A stretch of DNA of 64,000 nucleotides from Sphingomonas endolithica (GTDB taxonomy: Bacteria; Pseudomonadota; Alphaproteobacteria; Sphingomonadales; Sphingomonadaceae), in contig NZ_CP103057.1 of the NCBI RefSeq assembly GCF_025231525.1, forward strand, positions 3,978,501-4,042,500, read 5' to 3'. The position numbers and the translations under genes were made by a program. Of the stretch, positions 1-7,699 are shown piece by piece. The notes under the pieces were generated by a model. The model saw nothing but the letters and a program-made list of their open reading frames with translations, ran no database searches and was not told the DNA's origin. Numbering within the stretch: the stretch's first letter is position 1; the number at the start of each line of letters is the position of its first letter.

Positions 1-2469
1 GTCGCGATTGGCGACCTGTCCGGTGTTCTGGATCTGTCGGCAGTCACCAAAGCACTCAGCGACTTTGCGGATCGCGCGCTCGATATGGCGATCCGTACTG
101 CCATCCAGGAGCGTACGCCGGACGCCGAGCCTCGCGGGTTCGCCGCGATCGCCCTCGGAAAGCAGGGCAGCCACGAACTCAATTATTCGTCCGACATCGA
201 TCCGGTGCTGATATTCGATCCGCTGACGCTGCCCTGCCGTCCGCGCGAGGAGCCGCAGGAGGCCGCGGTGCGCATCGCCAAACGCGTGGTCGAATTGCTG
301 CAGGCACGTGATGGCGACGGCTATGTGCTGCGCGTCGACCTGCGGTTGCGCCCATCGCCCGAGGCGACACCGGCAGCGCTGCCGGTCGATGCGGCGATCG
401 GCTATTACGAATCGCAGGCGCTGCCCTGGGAGCGGGCCGCTTATATCCGTGCTCGCGCCGCCGCCGGGGACATGGCGCTCGGGCAGCGTTTCCTCGACAC
501 TATCCGCCCGTTCGTATGGCGCCGCGCGCTCGATTTCGGCGCGATCGGCGAGATTCGGGGGATTTCGCGACGCATCCGCGGCCATCACACGCAAGGGCAG
601 GCGTTCGGCCCCGGCTTCGACCTCAAGCGCGGGCGTGGCGGAATCCGCGAAGTGGAATTCTTCGCGCAGATCCACCAGTTGATCCACGGCGGCCGTGACG
701 CTGCGTTGCGGGCGCCTGCGACGCGCGATGCGCTGGCTGCACTGGCCGAGGCAAGGTGGATCGATCGAGCGGACGCCGTGGCGCTCACCGGCAGCTATAC
801 GCTCCTGCGGACGATCGAGCATCGTGTGCAGATGATCGACGACCGGCAGACACATCGGCTGCCGGTCGGCGCCGCGCTGGATAGCGTCGCGCGATTGCAC
901 GGGTTGGCCGATGGCGAAGCGCTGCTCGAATTGCTTGCGCCGCATGTCGCCAGCACCGCGCGCCGCTACGACGCGATCGAGCCGGAAGAGGCGGGCACGC
1001 TGTCGCACGACCCTGACCGCCTGGCCGAACAATTGGCAGCGGCGGGCTTCGTGGACGTCGCCGGTGCGGCGCAACGCGTCGCCGAGTGGCGCGCGGGCGG
1101 CTATGTCGCGTTGCGCAGCCCGGCGGCATTGCAGGCATTGGAGGCCGTGCTGCCCGGGCTGATCGATGCGATCGGCACGGCGCCCGATCCGCACGGTGCT
1201 ATCCTCAAGCTCGACGCGATGTTGTCTCGGCTCCCCAGCGCCATCAATTTCCTCAGGCTGCTGGAAGCGCGCCCGGCGCTGGCGCGGTTGCTCGGCGCGA
1301 TCCTGAGCCATGCGCCGCCCTTGGCCGAGGCATTGGGACGGCGCGTCGCGCTGCTCGACGGGTTGATCGATGCCACGGCGCTGGAGGCGGTCGGCTCGGT
1401 TGCCGAGCTGGCGGCGGAAATGGCGACGAACACGGCCGGCGACGATCATTACCAGGCGCTGCTCGACCATGTGCGCAAGATCGTCGGCGAAAAGCGCTTT
1501 GCGCTCGGCACCCAGATCATCGCCGGCGCCGCCGATCCGCTCGACGTGTCGGCCGGCTATGCGCGCGTTGCCGAAGCGGCGATCGAGACGCTGGCGCCCG
1601 CGACCGTCACGGAGTTTGCCGCCAAGCACGGGTACGTGCCGGGTAGCGAACTGATCGTCCTGGCGCTTGGGCGGCTGGGTGGCGGTGCGCTGACGCACGC
1701 CTCCGATCTCGACCTGATCTACATCTTCACCGGGGATTTCGCCGCCGAATCGGACGGTGAGAAGCCACTGGGTTCGGTGCTCTACTACAATCGGCTGGCG
1801 CAGCGGCTAACCGGCGCCCTGTCGGTCGCGACGGCATCCGGCCCACTCTACGAGGTGGACACGCGGTTGCGGCCATCGGGCGCACAGGGGCCGCTCAGCG
1901 TCTCGCTCGACGGCTTTGCGCGCTATCAACGCGAAAGCGCCTGGACGTGGGAGCACATGGCATTGACCCGCGCGCGGCCGGTGTTTGGATCGCCCGCTGC
2001 CCGTACCGCAACCGCCGCGGTGATCGGCGCCGTGCTGCACGGCGACCGCGTCGATCGCGACGTGATTGCCGACGCGAGCGCGATGCGTGCCGAGATGGCA
2101 GCGCATAAGCCACCGGCCGGGCCGCTGGATGCCAAGCTGTTGCCCGGCGGCTTGGTCGACCTGGAATTCGCCGTCCATGTTGCGCAATTGCTGCACGGAA
2201 CGGCATTCGATGCCAATCTTGGCCGCGCGCTGGATGCCCTGATCGGCGCCGGGATTGCGCCACCTGGCCTGCGCGCGGCGCATGACCTGCTCGCCCGGAT
2301 GATCGTCACGCTGCGGCTCGTCGCGCCCGATGCGCAGGTGCCGGGCACGGCGACGCAGGCGCTGATCGCACGCGCGGTTGGCCTGGCGGACTGGGTCGAG
2401 GTGATTGCCGCGTTCGATCGCACGCGTCATGAGGTGATGGCATTCTGGACGGCAATCGGGGGACGATGA
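1..2469 (+). CDS. glnE: Glutamine synthetase adenylyltransferase/deadenylyltransferase, 5' truncated by window edge
   Basis: Bifunctional cytoplasmic enzyme that adds AMP to glutamine synthetase and removes it in response to PII, tuning nitrogen assimilation. Frame 1 is open from base 1 with no start codon, so the gene begins upstream and about the first hundred residues are missing; 822 residues are visible. Two nucleotidyltransferase domains can be seen: one at visible codons 56-68 (GSHELNYSSDIDPV) and one near codons 555-575 (GRLGGGALTHASDLDL), each with the D-x-D metal-binding pair. This double-domain layout is diagnostic of GlnE. Its TGA overlaps the ATG of the downstream peroxiredoxin gene, so the two are probably cotranscribed. 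Confidence 0.95.
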   Translation, partial: VAIGDLSGVLDLSAVTKALSDFADRALDMAIRTAIQERTPDAEPRGFAAIALGKQGSHELNYSSDIDPVLIFDPLTLPCRPREEPQEAAVRIAKRVVELLQARDGDGYVLRVDLRLRPSPEATPAALPVDAAIGYYESQALPWERAAYIRARAAAGDMALGQRFLDTIRPFVWRRALDFGAIGEIRGISRRIRGHHTQGQAFGPGFDLKRGRGGIREVEFFAQIHQLIHGGRDAALRAPATRDALAALAEARWIDRADAVALTGSYTLLRTIEHRVQMIDDRQTHRLPVGAALDSVARLHGLADGEALLELLAPHVASTARRYDAIEPEEAGTLSHDPDRLAEQLAAAGFVDVAGAAQRVAEWRAGGYVALRSPAALQALEAVLPGLIDAIGTAPDPHGAILKLDAMLSRLPSAINFLRLLEARPALARLLGAILSHAPPLAEALGRRVALLDGLIDATALEAVGSVAELAAEMATNTAGDDHYQALLDHVRKIVGEKRFALGTQIIAGAADPLDVSAGYARVAEAAIETLAPATVTEFAAKHGYVPGSELIVLALGRLGGGALTHASDLDLIYIFTGDFAAESDGEKPLGSVLYYNRLAQRLTGALSVATASGPLYEVDTRLRPSGAQGPLSVSLDGFARYQRESAWTWEHMALTRARPVFGSPAARTATAAVIGAVLHGDRVDRDVIADASAMRAEMAAHKPPAGPLDAKLLPGGLVDLEFAVHVAQLLHGTAFDANLGRALDALIGAGIAPPGLRAAHDLLARMIVTLRLVAPDAQVPGTATQALIARAVGLADWVEVIAAFDRTRHEVMAFWTAIGGR

Positions 2470-2936
2470 TGACGATCGAAATCGGCGCGGCGTTGCCGGA
2501 TGTGGAACTCGCCTCGGCGGAGGGCGCGACGATCAGGCTACGCGACTATGTCGGCCAGCCGTTGGTGGTGTATTTCTATCCCAAGGACGATACGTCGGGC
2601 TGCACCCGTGAAGCGCAGGATTTCAGTGCGCTCAGTGACGATTTTCGCGCGATCGGATGTGCGGTCCTGGGCGTGTCGCGCGACGGCCCGGCAAAGCACC
2701 GCAAGTTTATCGCCAAATACGACCTGACCGTGACGCTGGCCTCCGACGAAAGCGGGACGGCGAGCGAGGCGTTCGGCGTGTGGGTGGAGAAGCAATTGTA
2801 CGGCCGGAAATATATGGGGATCGAGCGCTCCACCTGGCTGTTCGATGCCGCCGGTGTGCTGCAGCGATCCTGGCCACGGGTACGTGTTGCAGGCCATGCC
2901 GCCGAGGTGCTGGAGGCCGTGCGGGCGCTACGCTGA
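2466..2936 (+). CDS. bcp: Thioredoxin-dependent thiol peroxidase (Bcp/PrxQ-type peroxiredoxin)
   Basis: 156-residue peroxiredoxin that reduces hydrogen peroxide and organic hydroperoxides in the cytoplasm, normally recycled by thioredoxin. The peroxidatic Cys46 lies in the motif YPKDDTSGCTREAQDF. The Cys five residues later that resolves the disulfide in E. coli BCP is absent; Cys65 (AIGCAVLG) is the only other cysteine, so it may act as an alternative resolving residue or the enzyme may work as a 1-Cys form. The start ATG overlaps the glnE stop, which suggests translational coupling. Length and fold motifs fit the family well. Confidence 0.93.
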   Translation: MMTIEIGAALPDVELASAEGATIRLRDYVGQPLVVYFYPKDDTSGCTREAQDFSALSDDFRAIGCAVLGVSRDGPAKHRKFIAKYDLTVTLASDESGTASEAFGVWVEKQLYGRKYMGIERSTWLFDAAGVLQRSWPRVRVAGHAAEVLEAVRALR

Positions 2937-3153
2937 CGCTCGCATTTATGGCGCAAGATCAACGCAATCGCTCATGAAGCTGCAGCGCCCAGTTGATTCC
3001 ACCGCAAGATCGACCGGATTTTCAACGGCTCGCCGCGTCGCTCCGGCACTTGGCCGCGCAGGACGCCTGCAGGGGTTGCCCTTTGCATGAGGTCTCGGCC
3101 ACACCGGCATCGTCAAGAGCGCGGAGGGGCTGCGATCAGGACGGTTCAGGGTC

Positions 3154-3176
3154 GGATGCCGGATATTTCGGCATCC
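3154..3176 (+). promoter_or_regulatory. Hairpin in the leader of the M23 peptidase gene
   Basis: An 8-bp perfect inverted repeat (GGATGCCG at 3154-3161, CGGCATCC at 3169-3176) with a 7-base A/T-rich loop. It ends 21 bases before the chosen start at 3198. No U-run follows, so it does not look like a terminator. It may be a leader structure or an operator; its function is unknown. Confidence 0.35.
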
Positions 3177-3197
3177 CAGCAAGATCGCCGGGGTTTA

Positions 3198-3890
3198 ATG
3201 ACCAAGATTTCAGTCGCAGTCGCCGCAGTGACGATGTGCCTTTCGATCTGCAGTGCTGCCCAGGCAGCCCCGGCCAATCCGGCCGCAGAAGCAGCAACCG
3301 GTGGTCCGTTCGAAGCCGCCGAAATCAGCGCCGTCAGTGTAGACGCACAAAGCGACCAGCAGTTCCGTTCCTTGTTCATGACCTGGAAAAAACTCGACAC
3401 GGTCGAACAGGGCGTGATCGCCATCCCCTCGGTCCAGCCGGTTGATCACCTGATGTTCACCAGCAATTTTGGCGTTCGCAGCGATCCGTTCCGCGGCACG
3501 GCGGCGATGCATGCCGGTGTGGATATTCCGGGCCCGGTCGGCACGCCGATCTATGCCACCGCCGACGGCGTGGTCGATCGCGCCGAGCGTTCGGGCGGCT
3601 ACGGCAATCTGGTCGAGGTCAACCACGGCAAGGGCATCCAGACGCGCTACGGCCATCTGTCGAAGATCCTCGTCGCACCGATGACGCGCGTGAAGCGTGG
3701 CCAGTTGATCGCGCTGATGGGGTCGACCGGGCGTTCGACCGGCTCGCATCTGCATTACGAGGTGCGTATCGATGGCCATGCGGTCAATCCGGTGCCGTTC
3801 CTGCAGACCGCCGATTACCTGCGGTTGCAGGGTAGCGCGGTGACGACGACGCCGTTGGCCGTCGGCGGCCCGGCTCCCTCGGCGGACTGA
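3198..3890 (+). CDS. Secreted M23-family metallopeptidase (LytM/peptidoglycan endopeptidase)
   Basis: 230-residue exported protein predicted to cut peptidoglycan cross-bridges or to act as a division or envelope regulator of the M23 type. The start at 3198 was chosen because it opens directly on a signal peptide (MTKISVAVAAVTMCLSICSA, cleavage after AQA); the open frame extends upstream to 3087 but that part is not protein-like. The C-terminal M23 domain has the zinc motifs H-x3-D (MHAGVDIPG) and H-x-H (GSHLHYEVR), so it looks catalytically competent. No strong Shine-Dalgarno is visible. The 261 bases upstream hold only a hairpin just before the gene. Confidence 0.9.
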   Translation: MTKISVAVAAVTMCLSICSAAQAAPANPAAEAATGGPFEAAEISAVSVDAQSDQQFRSLFMTWKKLDTVEQGVIAIPSVQPVDHLMFTSNFGVRSDPFRGTAAMHAGVDIPGPVGTPIYATADGVVDRAERSGGYGNLVEVNHGKGIQTRYGHLSKILVAPMTRVKRGQLIALMGSTGRSTGSHLHYEVRIDGHAVNPVPFLQTADYLRLQGSAVTTTPLAVGGPAPSAD

Positions 3891-3960
3891 ACGGTCGCTG
3901 CTTGCCGGCGCCATCGTCGCGTCGGTTGCCGATCCCGTCCCGACCGCCTATCTCCATAAC

Positions 3961-4302
3961 ATGGCTACATCCAATCTCGCCGCGGTCACCCTTACTCCTC
4001 CCGCCGCCGCGCGTGTGGCGGCGATTGCCGCCCGGCAGGGTAAGCCTGCCATCCTGCGCCTCGCGGTCGATGGCGGCGGTTGTTCCGGGTTCCAGTACAA
4101 GTTTGAACTGGCCGAGACGGTCGATGATGGCGATGCGGTTGCCGAGACCGACGCGGTGCGGCTGGTGGTCGATCCGATTAGCCTTGATCTGGTCCGCGGC
4201 TGTGCGGTCGATTACGTCGAGTCCCTTGGCGGTGCGGCGTTCAAGGTCGACAATCCTAACGCGGCCTCGGGCTGCGGTTGCGGCTCCAGCTTTTCGGTCT
4301 GA
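3961..4302 (+). CDS. erpA: Iron-sulfur cluster insertion protein (A-type carrier, ErpA/HesB family)
   Basis: 113-residue A-type carrier that receives Fe-S clusters from the assembly machinery and passes them to apo-enzymes in the cytoplasm. The three conserved cysteine ligands are present: Cys41 in GGGCSGFQY, and Cys105 and Cys107 in GCGCGSSF near the C-terminus. Length and motif spacing match ErpA/IscA. No other isc/suf genes are nearby. It is followed after 8 bases by xth, so the two may share a transcript. ErpA is preferred over IscA because of this isolated context, which is an inference. Confidence 0.9.
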   Translation: MATSNLAAVTLTPPAAARVAAIAARQGKPAILRLAVDGGGCSGFQYKFELAETVDDGDAVAETDAVRLVVDPISLDLVRGCAVDYVESLGGAAFKVDNPNAASGCGCGSSFSV

Positions 4303-4310
4303 CGTCCAGC

Positions 4311-5081
4311 GTGAAGATCGTCAGCTTCAATATTAACGGCATGAAGGCGCGCCTGCCGCGCCTGCTCGAATATCTCGCCGAGCAACAGCCGGACATCGTC
4401 TGCCTGCAGGAACTGAAGACCAGCGACGAGACGTTTCCCGAGGCGGACATCCGTGCCGCCGGTTATGGCGCGGTGTGGCACGGGCAGAAGAGCTGGAACG
4501 GCGTGGCGGTGCTGGCCCGGGGGCAGGACCCGGTCGAGCGCGTTCGCGGCCTGGGCGGCGAGCCCGAAGACGAGCATAGCCGCTATCTGGAGGTCGAGGT
4601 GGACGGGCTGGTCGTTGCATCGATCTACCTGCCCAACGGCAACCCGCTGCCCGGCCCCAAATTCGATTACAAATTGCGCTGGATCGATCGGCTGGCGGCG
4701 CACACGCGCGATCTGCTGGCCGAGGAAAAGCCGGTGGTGCTGGCGGGCGACTACAACGTCATCCTCAACGATGACGACACCTTCTCCGTGCGTGCGATGC
4801 AGAGCGACGCGCTGATGCAGCCGGAAAGCCGCGAGGGGCTACGGCGCCTGATCGCGCAGGGCTGGACCGATGCGCTGCGCACGCGCTTTCCCAAGGGCGG
4901 CGTGTGGACCTTCTGGGATTATCAGGCCGGGGCATGGCAGCGGGACGCGGGGTTCCGCATCGATCACCTGCTGCTCAGCCCAATGGCGGCCGACCGGTTG
5001 ATCGACGCCGGAGTCGATAAGGAATATCGCGGCCGCGAAAAGGCCAGCGATCACGCACCGACCTGGGTGCGCCTGCGCTGA
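4311..5081 (+). CDS. xth: Exodeoxyribonuclease III (AP endonuclease)
   Basis: 256-residue Mg-dependent exonuclease/AP endonuclease of the endonuclease-exonuclease-phosphatase fold, acting in base excision repair. The GTG at 4311 is the chosen start because the conserved family N-terminus begins there (KIVSFNINGMKARLP). Catalytic signatures are visible: N7, E34 in CLQELK, GDYN in the centre, and SDHAPTW at the C-terminus. An ATG at 4278 would place 11 non-conserved residues in front and overlap erpA. Confidence 0.93.
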   Translation: MKIVSFNINGMKARLPRLLEYLAEQQPDIVCLQELKTSDETFPEADIRAAGYGAVWHGQKSWNGVAVLARGQDPVERVRGLGGEPEDEHSRYLEVEVDGLVVASIYLPNGNPLPGPKFDYKLRWIDRLAAHTRDLLAEEKPVVLAGDYNVILNDDDTFSVRAMQSDALMQPESREGLRRLIAQGWTDALRTRFPKGGVWTFWDYQAGAWQRDAGFRIDHLLLSPMAADRLIDAGVDKEYRGREKASDHAPTWVRLR

Positions 5082-5158
5082 GGCGCGGGGCGCGAAATCG
5101 CTCGTTTGCTTGAACAGCCGTTTTCCCTAGGAGCGGCTTCGGTCGAGGGGAGAGTGAT

Positions 5159-5950
5159 ATGCGGATGATGTTGGCGGGTGCGATGCTGATTTGGGCGATA
5201 CCGGCCGTGGCGCAAGAGCGGGAATATTGCCCCGCGCGCCCGGGGCTCGGCACGCCCGCCTGCACGATCGCGCCGGGGCGTGTTTCGGTGGAAACCGGCT
5301 TGGCGAATTGGACGCTGGAGCGGGACAGCGATACGCGTACCGATACCGTCCTGATCGGCGATACGCAGTTGCGCATCGGTGTGACCGACAGCATCGAGGC
5401 GCAGATCGGCTGGACCCCGTACGGGCATGTCCGCGTGCGCGACAAAGCGAGGGGGGATATCGATCGTGCCGGTCGCGTCGGCGATGCGTATCTCGGCATC
5501 AAGGCGAACCTGATGAACCCCGACGGCAAGGGTTTTTCGGCGGCAGTGCAGCCCTTCGTGACGGTGCCCGTGGGACGCGGGCCGGTTGGCGCGGGGGATT
5601 GGGGTGCGGGGGCGATCGTGCCGGTCAGCTACGACCTGAACGACACAGTGAGCCTGCAACTCAGCCCGGAAATCGATGCTGCGGTGGATGAGGATGGCGA
5701 TGGCCGGCATCTTGCCTTCGGTACCGTCGTCGGATTGGGCGTCGCGCTGAGCGATGCGGTCAACGGCACATTGGAGTTCCAGGCGCTACGCGACAACGAC
5801 CCTGCCGATCACGCCACGCAGGCTTTGGCGGGGCTGTCGGTCGGCTGGAAGGTGATGGACGATCTGCAGCTCGACGCCGGCGGCAATGCCGGGCTGAACG
5901 CGGCATCGCCCGATCTTGAACTCTATTTCGGGATCTCGCGCCAGTTCTGA
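5159..5950 (+). CDS. Outer-membrane 'transporter' family beta-barrel (MetA-pathway/phenol-degradation-like)
   Basis: 263-residue exported protein with a signal peptide of about 19 residues (cleavage after IPAVAQ). The mature part consists of alternating hydrophobic/polar strands and ends in phenylalanine (ISRQF), the usual C-terminal signal of outer-membrane barrels. The pattern (early cysteines followed by PGRVSVETG, then LRIGVTDSIEAQIGW) resembles the PF13557-type outer-membrane transporter family; this is family-level recognition and the substrate is unknown. A good RBS (ggggagag) precedes the ATG. A 7-bp hairpin lies directly after the stop. Confidence 0.7.
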   Translation: MRMMLAGAMLIWAIPAVAQEREYCPARPGLGTPACTIAPGRVSVETGLANWTLERDSDTRTDTVLIGDTQLRIGVTDSIEAQIGWTPYGHVRVRDKARGDIDRAGRVGDAYLGIKANLMNPDGKGFSAAVQPFVTVPVGRGPVGAGDWGAGAIVPVSYDLNDTVSLQLSPEIDAAVDEDGDGRHLAFGTVVGLGVALSDAVNGTLEFQALRDNDPADHATQALAGLSVGWKVMDDLQLDAGGNAGLNAASPDLELYFGISRQF

Positions 5951-5967
5951 GCGGCATTAGATGCCGC
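5951..5967 (+). terminator. Short hairpin after the outer-membrane barrel gene
   Basis: A perfect 7-bp stem (GCGGCAT/ATGCCGC) with a 3-base loop immediately follows the TGA. The downstream sequence is A/T-rich (TATATCCTGATTATT) but has no true U-run, so this is a weak terminator candidate. Confidence 0.4.
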
Positions 5968-6077
5968 TATATCCTGATTATTGGTCGATTTTACGAGATG
6001 TTCGGGGCTTCTCCCGATCATCGCGGGCCCGACCGGCACTAAGTAGTTGATAATACTCCGACCAGGTGTTTGGCATG

Positions 6078-6120
6078 TATAATGCACTAACACGGTCACG
6101 ATCGGCACGTGCCGATCGTG
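6078..6120 (+). promoter_or_regulatory. Consensus -10 box followed by a perfect 24-bp palindrome in the leader of the small secreted protein gene
   Basis: A perfect TATAAT lies at 6078-6083, which would place the transcript start near 6090. A perfect 24-bp inverted repeat (CACGATCGGCAC and its complement, 6097-6120) then fills the space up to the GGAGG ribosome-binding site at 6127-6131. No -35 at normal spacing is obvious; TTGATA at 6047-6052 is too far away. The palindrome could be a protein-binding operator or an RNA hairpin next to the RBS. Confidence 0.55.
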
Positions 6121-6136
6121 AGCTTGGAGGACCATC

Positions 6137-6400
6137 ATGATCAAGACCGTTATTGCCACGCTTGCCGGCACGCTGATCGCCGCCGCATCGCCCGCCGCTA
6201 CACGCACCGAAGTGCCCGCACCTGTATCGGCCGCGTCCATTGTTGCGACCGCCGACACCAAGCAACCGGAGGCTACCAAGCCTGCTAAGGCAACGCGCTA
6301 TTGCGTCGAGGATCTCGTCACCGGCTCGCGCCTGAAGCACCGCACTTGCCAGACGCGCGACGAATGGCTTGCCGAGGGCTTCGATCCGCTCGCCAAGTGA
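6137..6400 (+). CDS. Small secreted protein with a two-cysteine C-terminal motif
   Basis: 87-residue protein with a signal peptide (cleavage around ASPA/ATR), an Ala/Thr/Lys-rich linker and a compact C-terminal motif RYCVEDLVTGSRLKHRTC followed by QTRDEWLAEGFDP. Two cysteines 17 residues apart could form a disulfide in the periplasm. I recognise the Y-C...C-x-TR-x-EWL pattern from small proteins in other sphingomonads but know no function. A strong RBS (GGAGG) sits 5 bases before the ATG. It ends 43 bases from a convergent gene. Confidence 0.75.
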   Translation: MIKTVIATLAGTLIAAASPAATRTEVPAPVSAASIVATADTKQPEATKPAKATRYCVEDLVTGSRLKHRTCQTRDEWLAEGFDPLAK

Positions 6401-6443
6401 CATGCCGCCAGGCCCGCGGCGGTTGCCCCGCTGCGGGTCGCGG

Positions 6444-7613
6444 TCATAGATCCTTGCCGTAGATCTCGTACGTCTTGTTGATATCGCACTCGAGGATGTC
6501 GGCGATCGAGCGCATTCCCTGATTGTCGTCGAGAATCCAGCCGATTTCTCCGCGCGAGGCACCGTAATTGGCGACAGACGCACGGCGGATATATTCGATC
6601 ATCATCAGCGCGAGCTGGCTCGCCATCCGCGACGATTGCAGCCGCTTGACCACGCCCATCAGCGGCACGCGCATGGTCCGCACCTGGGGCTTGCGCAGCC
6701 ATAACAGCAGCTTAGCCCAGCCGAATGGCAACAGGTTGCCCTTGAGCGGGGCGATCGCCTCGTTGAGGTCGGGCAGGGTGATCATGAACGCCACCGGCTC
6801 GCCATCCACTTCGGCGATGCGGATCAAATCCTCGAACACGATCGGCTTCAGCTTCTTGCCGACATCGGCGATCTCCGGCGGCGTCAGCGGGACATAGCCC
6901 CAATTGTCCGACCATGCGTCGTTCAGGATCGCCAGAATGATCTCCGCCTCCTCGTCGAACTTCGATTTGTCGACATTGCGGATGCGGATGCGTGCGTTCT
7001 TCTCGCCCGCGGCGATGATCCGCCCGCAGATCGGCGGGAACTCCTTCGTGATGTCCAACTCGTAGGTGTAAAGCGTCTTCACGCCGGTATAGCCCGCGGA
7101 CTCGATCCATTCGCGATACTGCGGCTTGTGATGGCCCATCATCACCGTCGGGGGGTGATCGAACCCGCTGGTCAGCAGTCCGGGCTCTTCCCAGATCGAC
7201 ATGGTGATCGGGCCCAGCGCGCGGCGCATGCCCTGGCCGCGCAGCCACTCCTCGGCCGTCGCGATCAGGGCGTGTGCCGTCTCGCGATCTTCGGTATCGA
7301 GAAACCCCCAGCAGCCGACGCCGGGGCCGAAGCCCTGCTCCGGCGGCAGCGTCAACGCCAGCGTGTCGATATGCGCCGAAATGCGCCCGATCACCCGCGT
7401 GCCCTGCCACGCCAGGAACAATTGGCCTTTGGCATGGCTGAACCAGCCATTCGACTTGGGCTCGATCAGCCCCGCCACTTCGCTCTTCAGCGGCGGCACC
7501 CAATTGGGATCGTCGGCGTTGAGACGGTAGGCGAGATTCACGAACGCTTTGCGGTCGGCTTTGCTATCGGCCGGGCGGATGGAGAATGGAGTAGCCAAGG
7601 GGCAGAACCTCAT
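6444..7613 (-). CDS. Long GNAT-superfamily acyltransferase; candidate bacterial ceramide synthase
   Basis: 389-residue cytoplasmic protein of the long GNAT type that begins SIRPADSKADRKAFVNLAYR and has a WVPPLKSEV segment, a central SIWEEPGLL-HPPTVMMGHH block and a C-terminal RASVANYGASRGEIGWILDDN block. Proteins of this kind are often annotated only as N-acetyltransferases. The Caulobacter bacterial ceramide synthase is a GNAT-superfamily enzyme, and spt, acp and cerR lie 8 kb away, so a role in N-acylating the sphingoid base is an inference. The start is uncertain: ATG 7613 is nearest the conserved region, while in-frame ATGs at 7676 and 7700 would add residues unlike the family. Confidence 0.75.
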   Translation of the reverse strand: MRFCPLATPFSIRPADSKADRKAFVNLAYRLNADDPNWVPPLKSEVAGLIEPKSNGWFSHAKGQLFLAWQGTRVIGRISAHIDTLALTLPPEQGFGPGVGCWGFLDTEDRETAHALIATAEEWLRGQGMRRALGPITMSIWEEPGLLTSGFDHPPTVMMGHHKPQYREWIESAGYTGVKTLYTYELDITKEFPPICGRIIAAGEKNARIRIRNVDKSKFDEEAEIILAILNDAWSDNWGYVPLTPPEIADVGKKLKPIVFEDLIRIAEVDGEPVAFMITLPDLNEAIAPLKGNLLPFGWAKLLLWLRKPQVRTMRVPLMGVVKRLQSSRMASQLALMMIEYIRRASVANYGASRGEIGWILDDNQGMRSIADILECDINKTYEIYGKDL

Positions 7614-7699
7614 GTCGAACGGGTGTTCCACGTCCCGATTCCGGCCGTTGCTGTCAAGCGACCCTTTGATTGCCATCGTAGCGCCACTATCTTCTAGCA

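Noticed and set aside
2937..3197. Possible small gene in the gap between bcp and the M23 peptidase
   Set aside because: Frames here are short and Arg/Ala/Pro-rich, without RBS or conserved pattern; only a hairpin near 3154 is supported.
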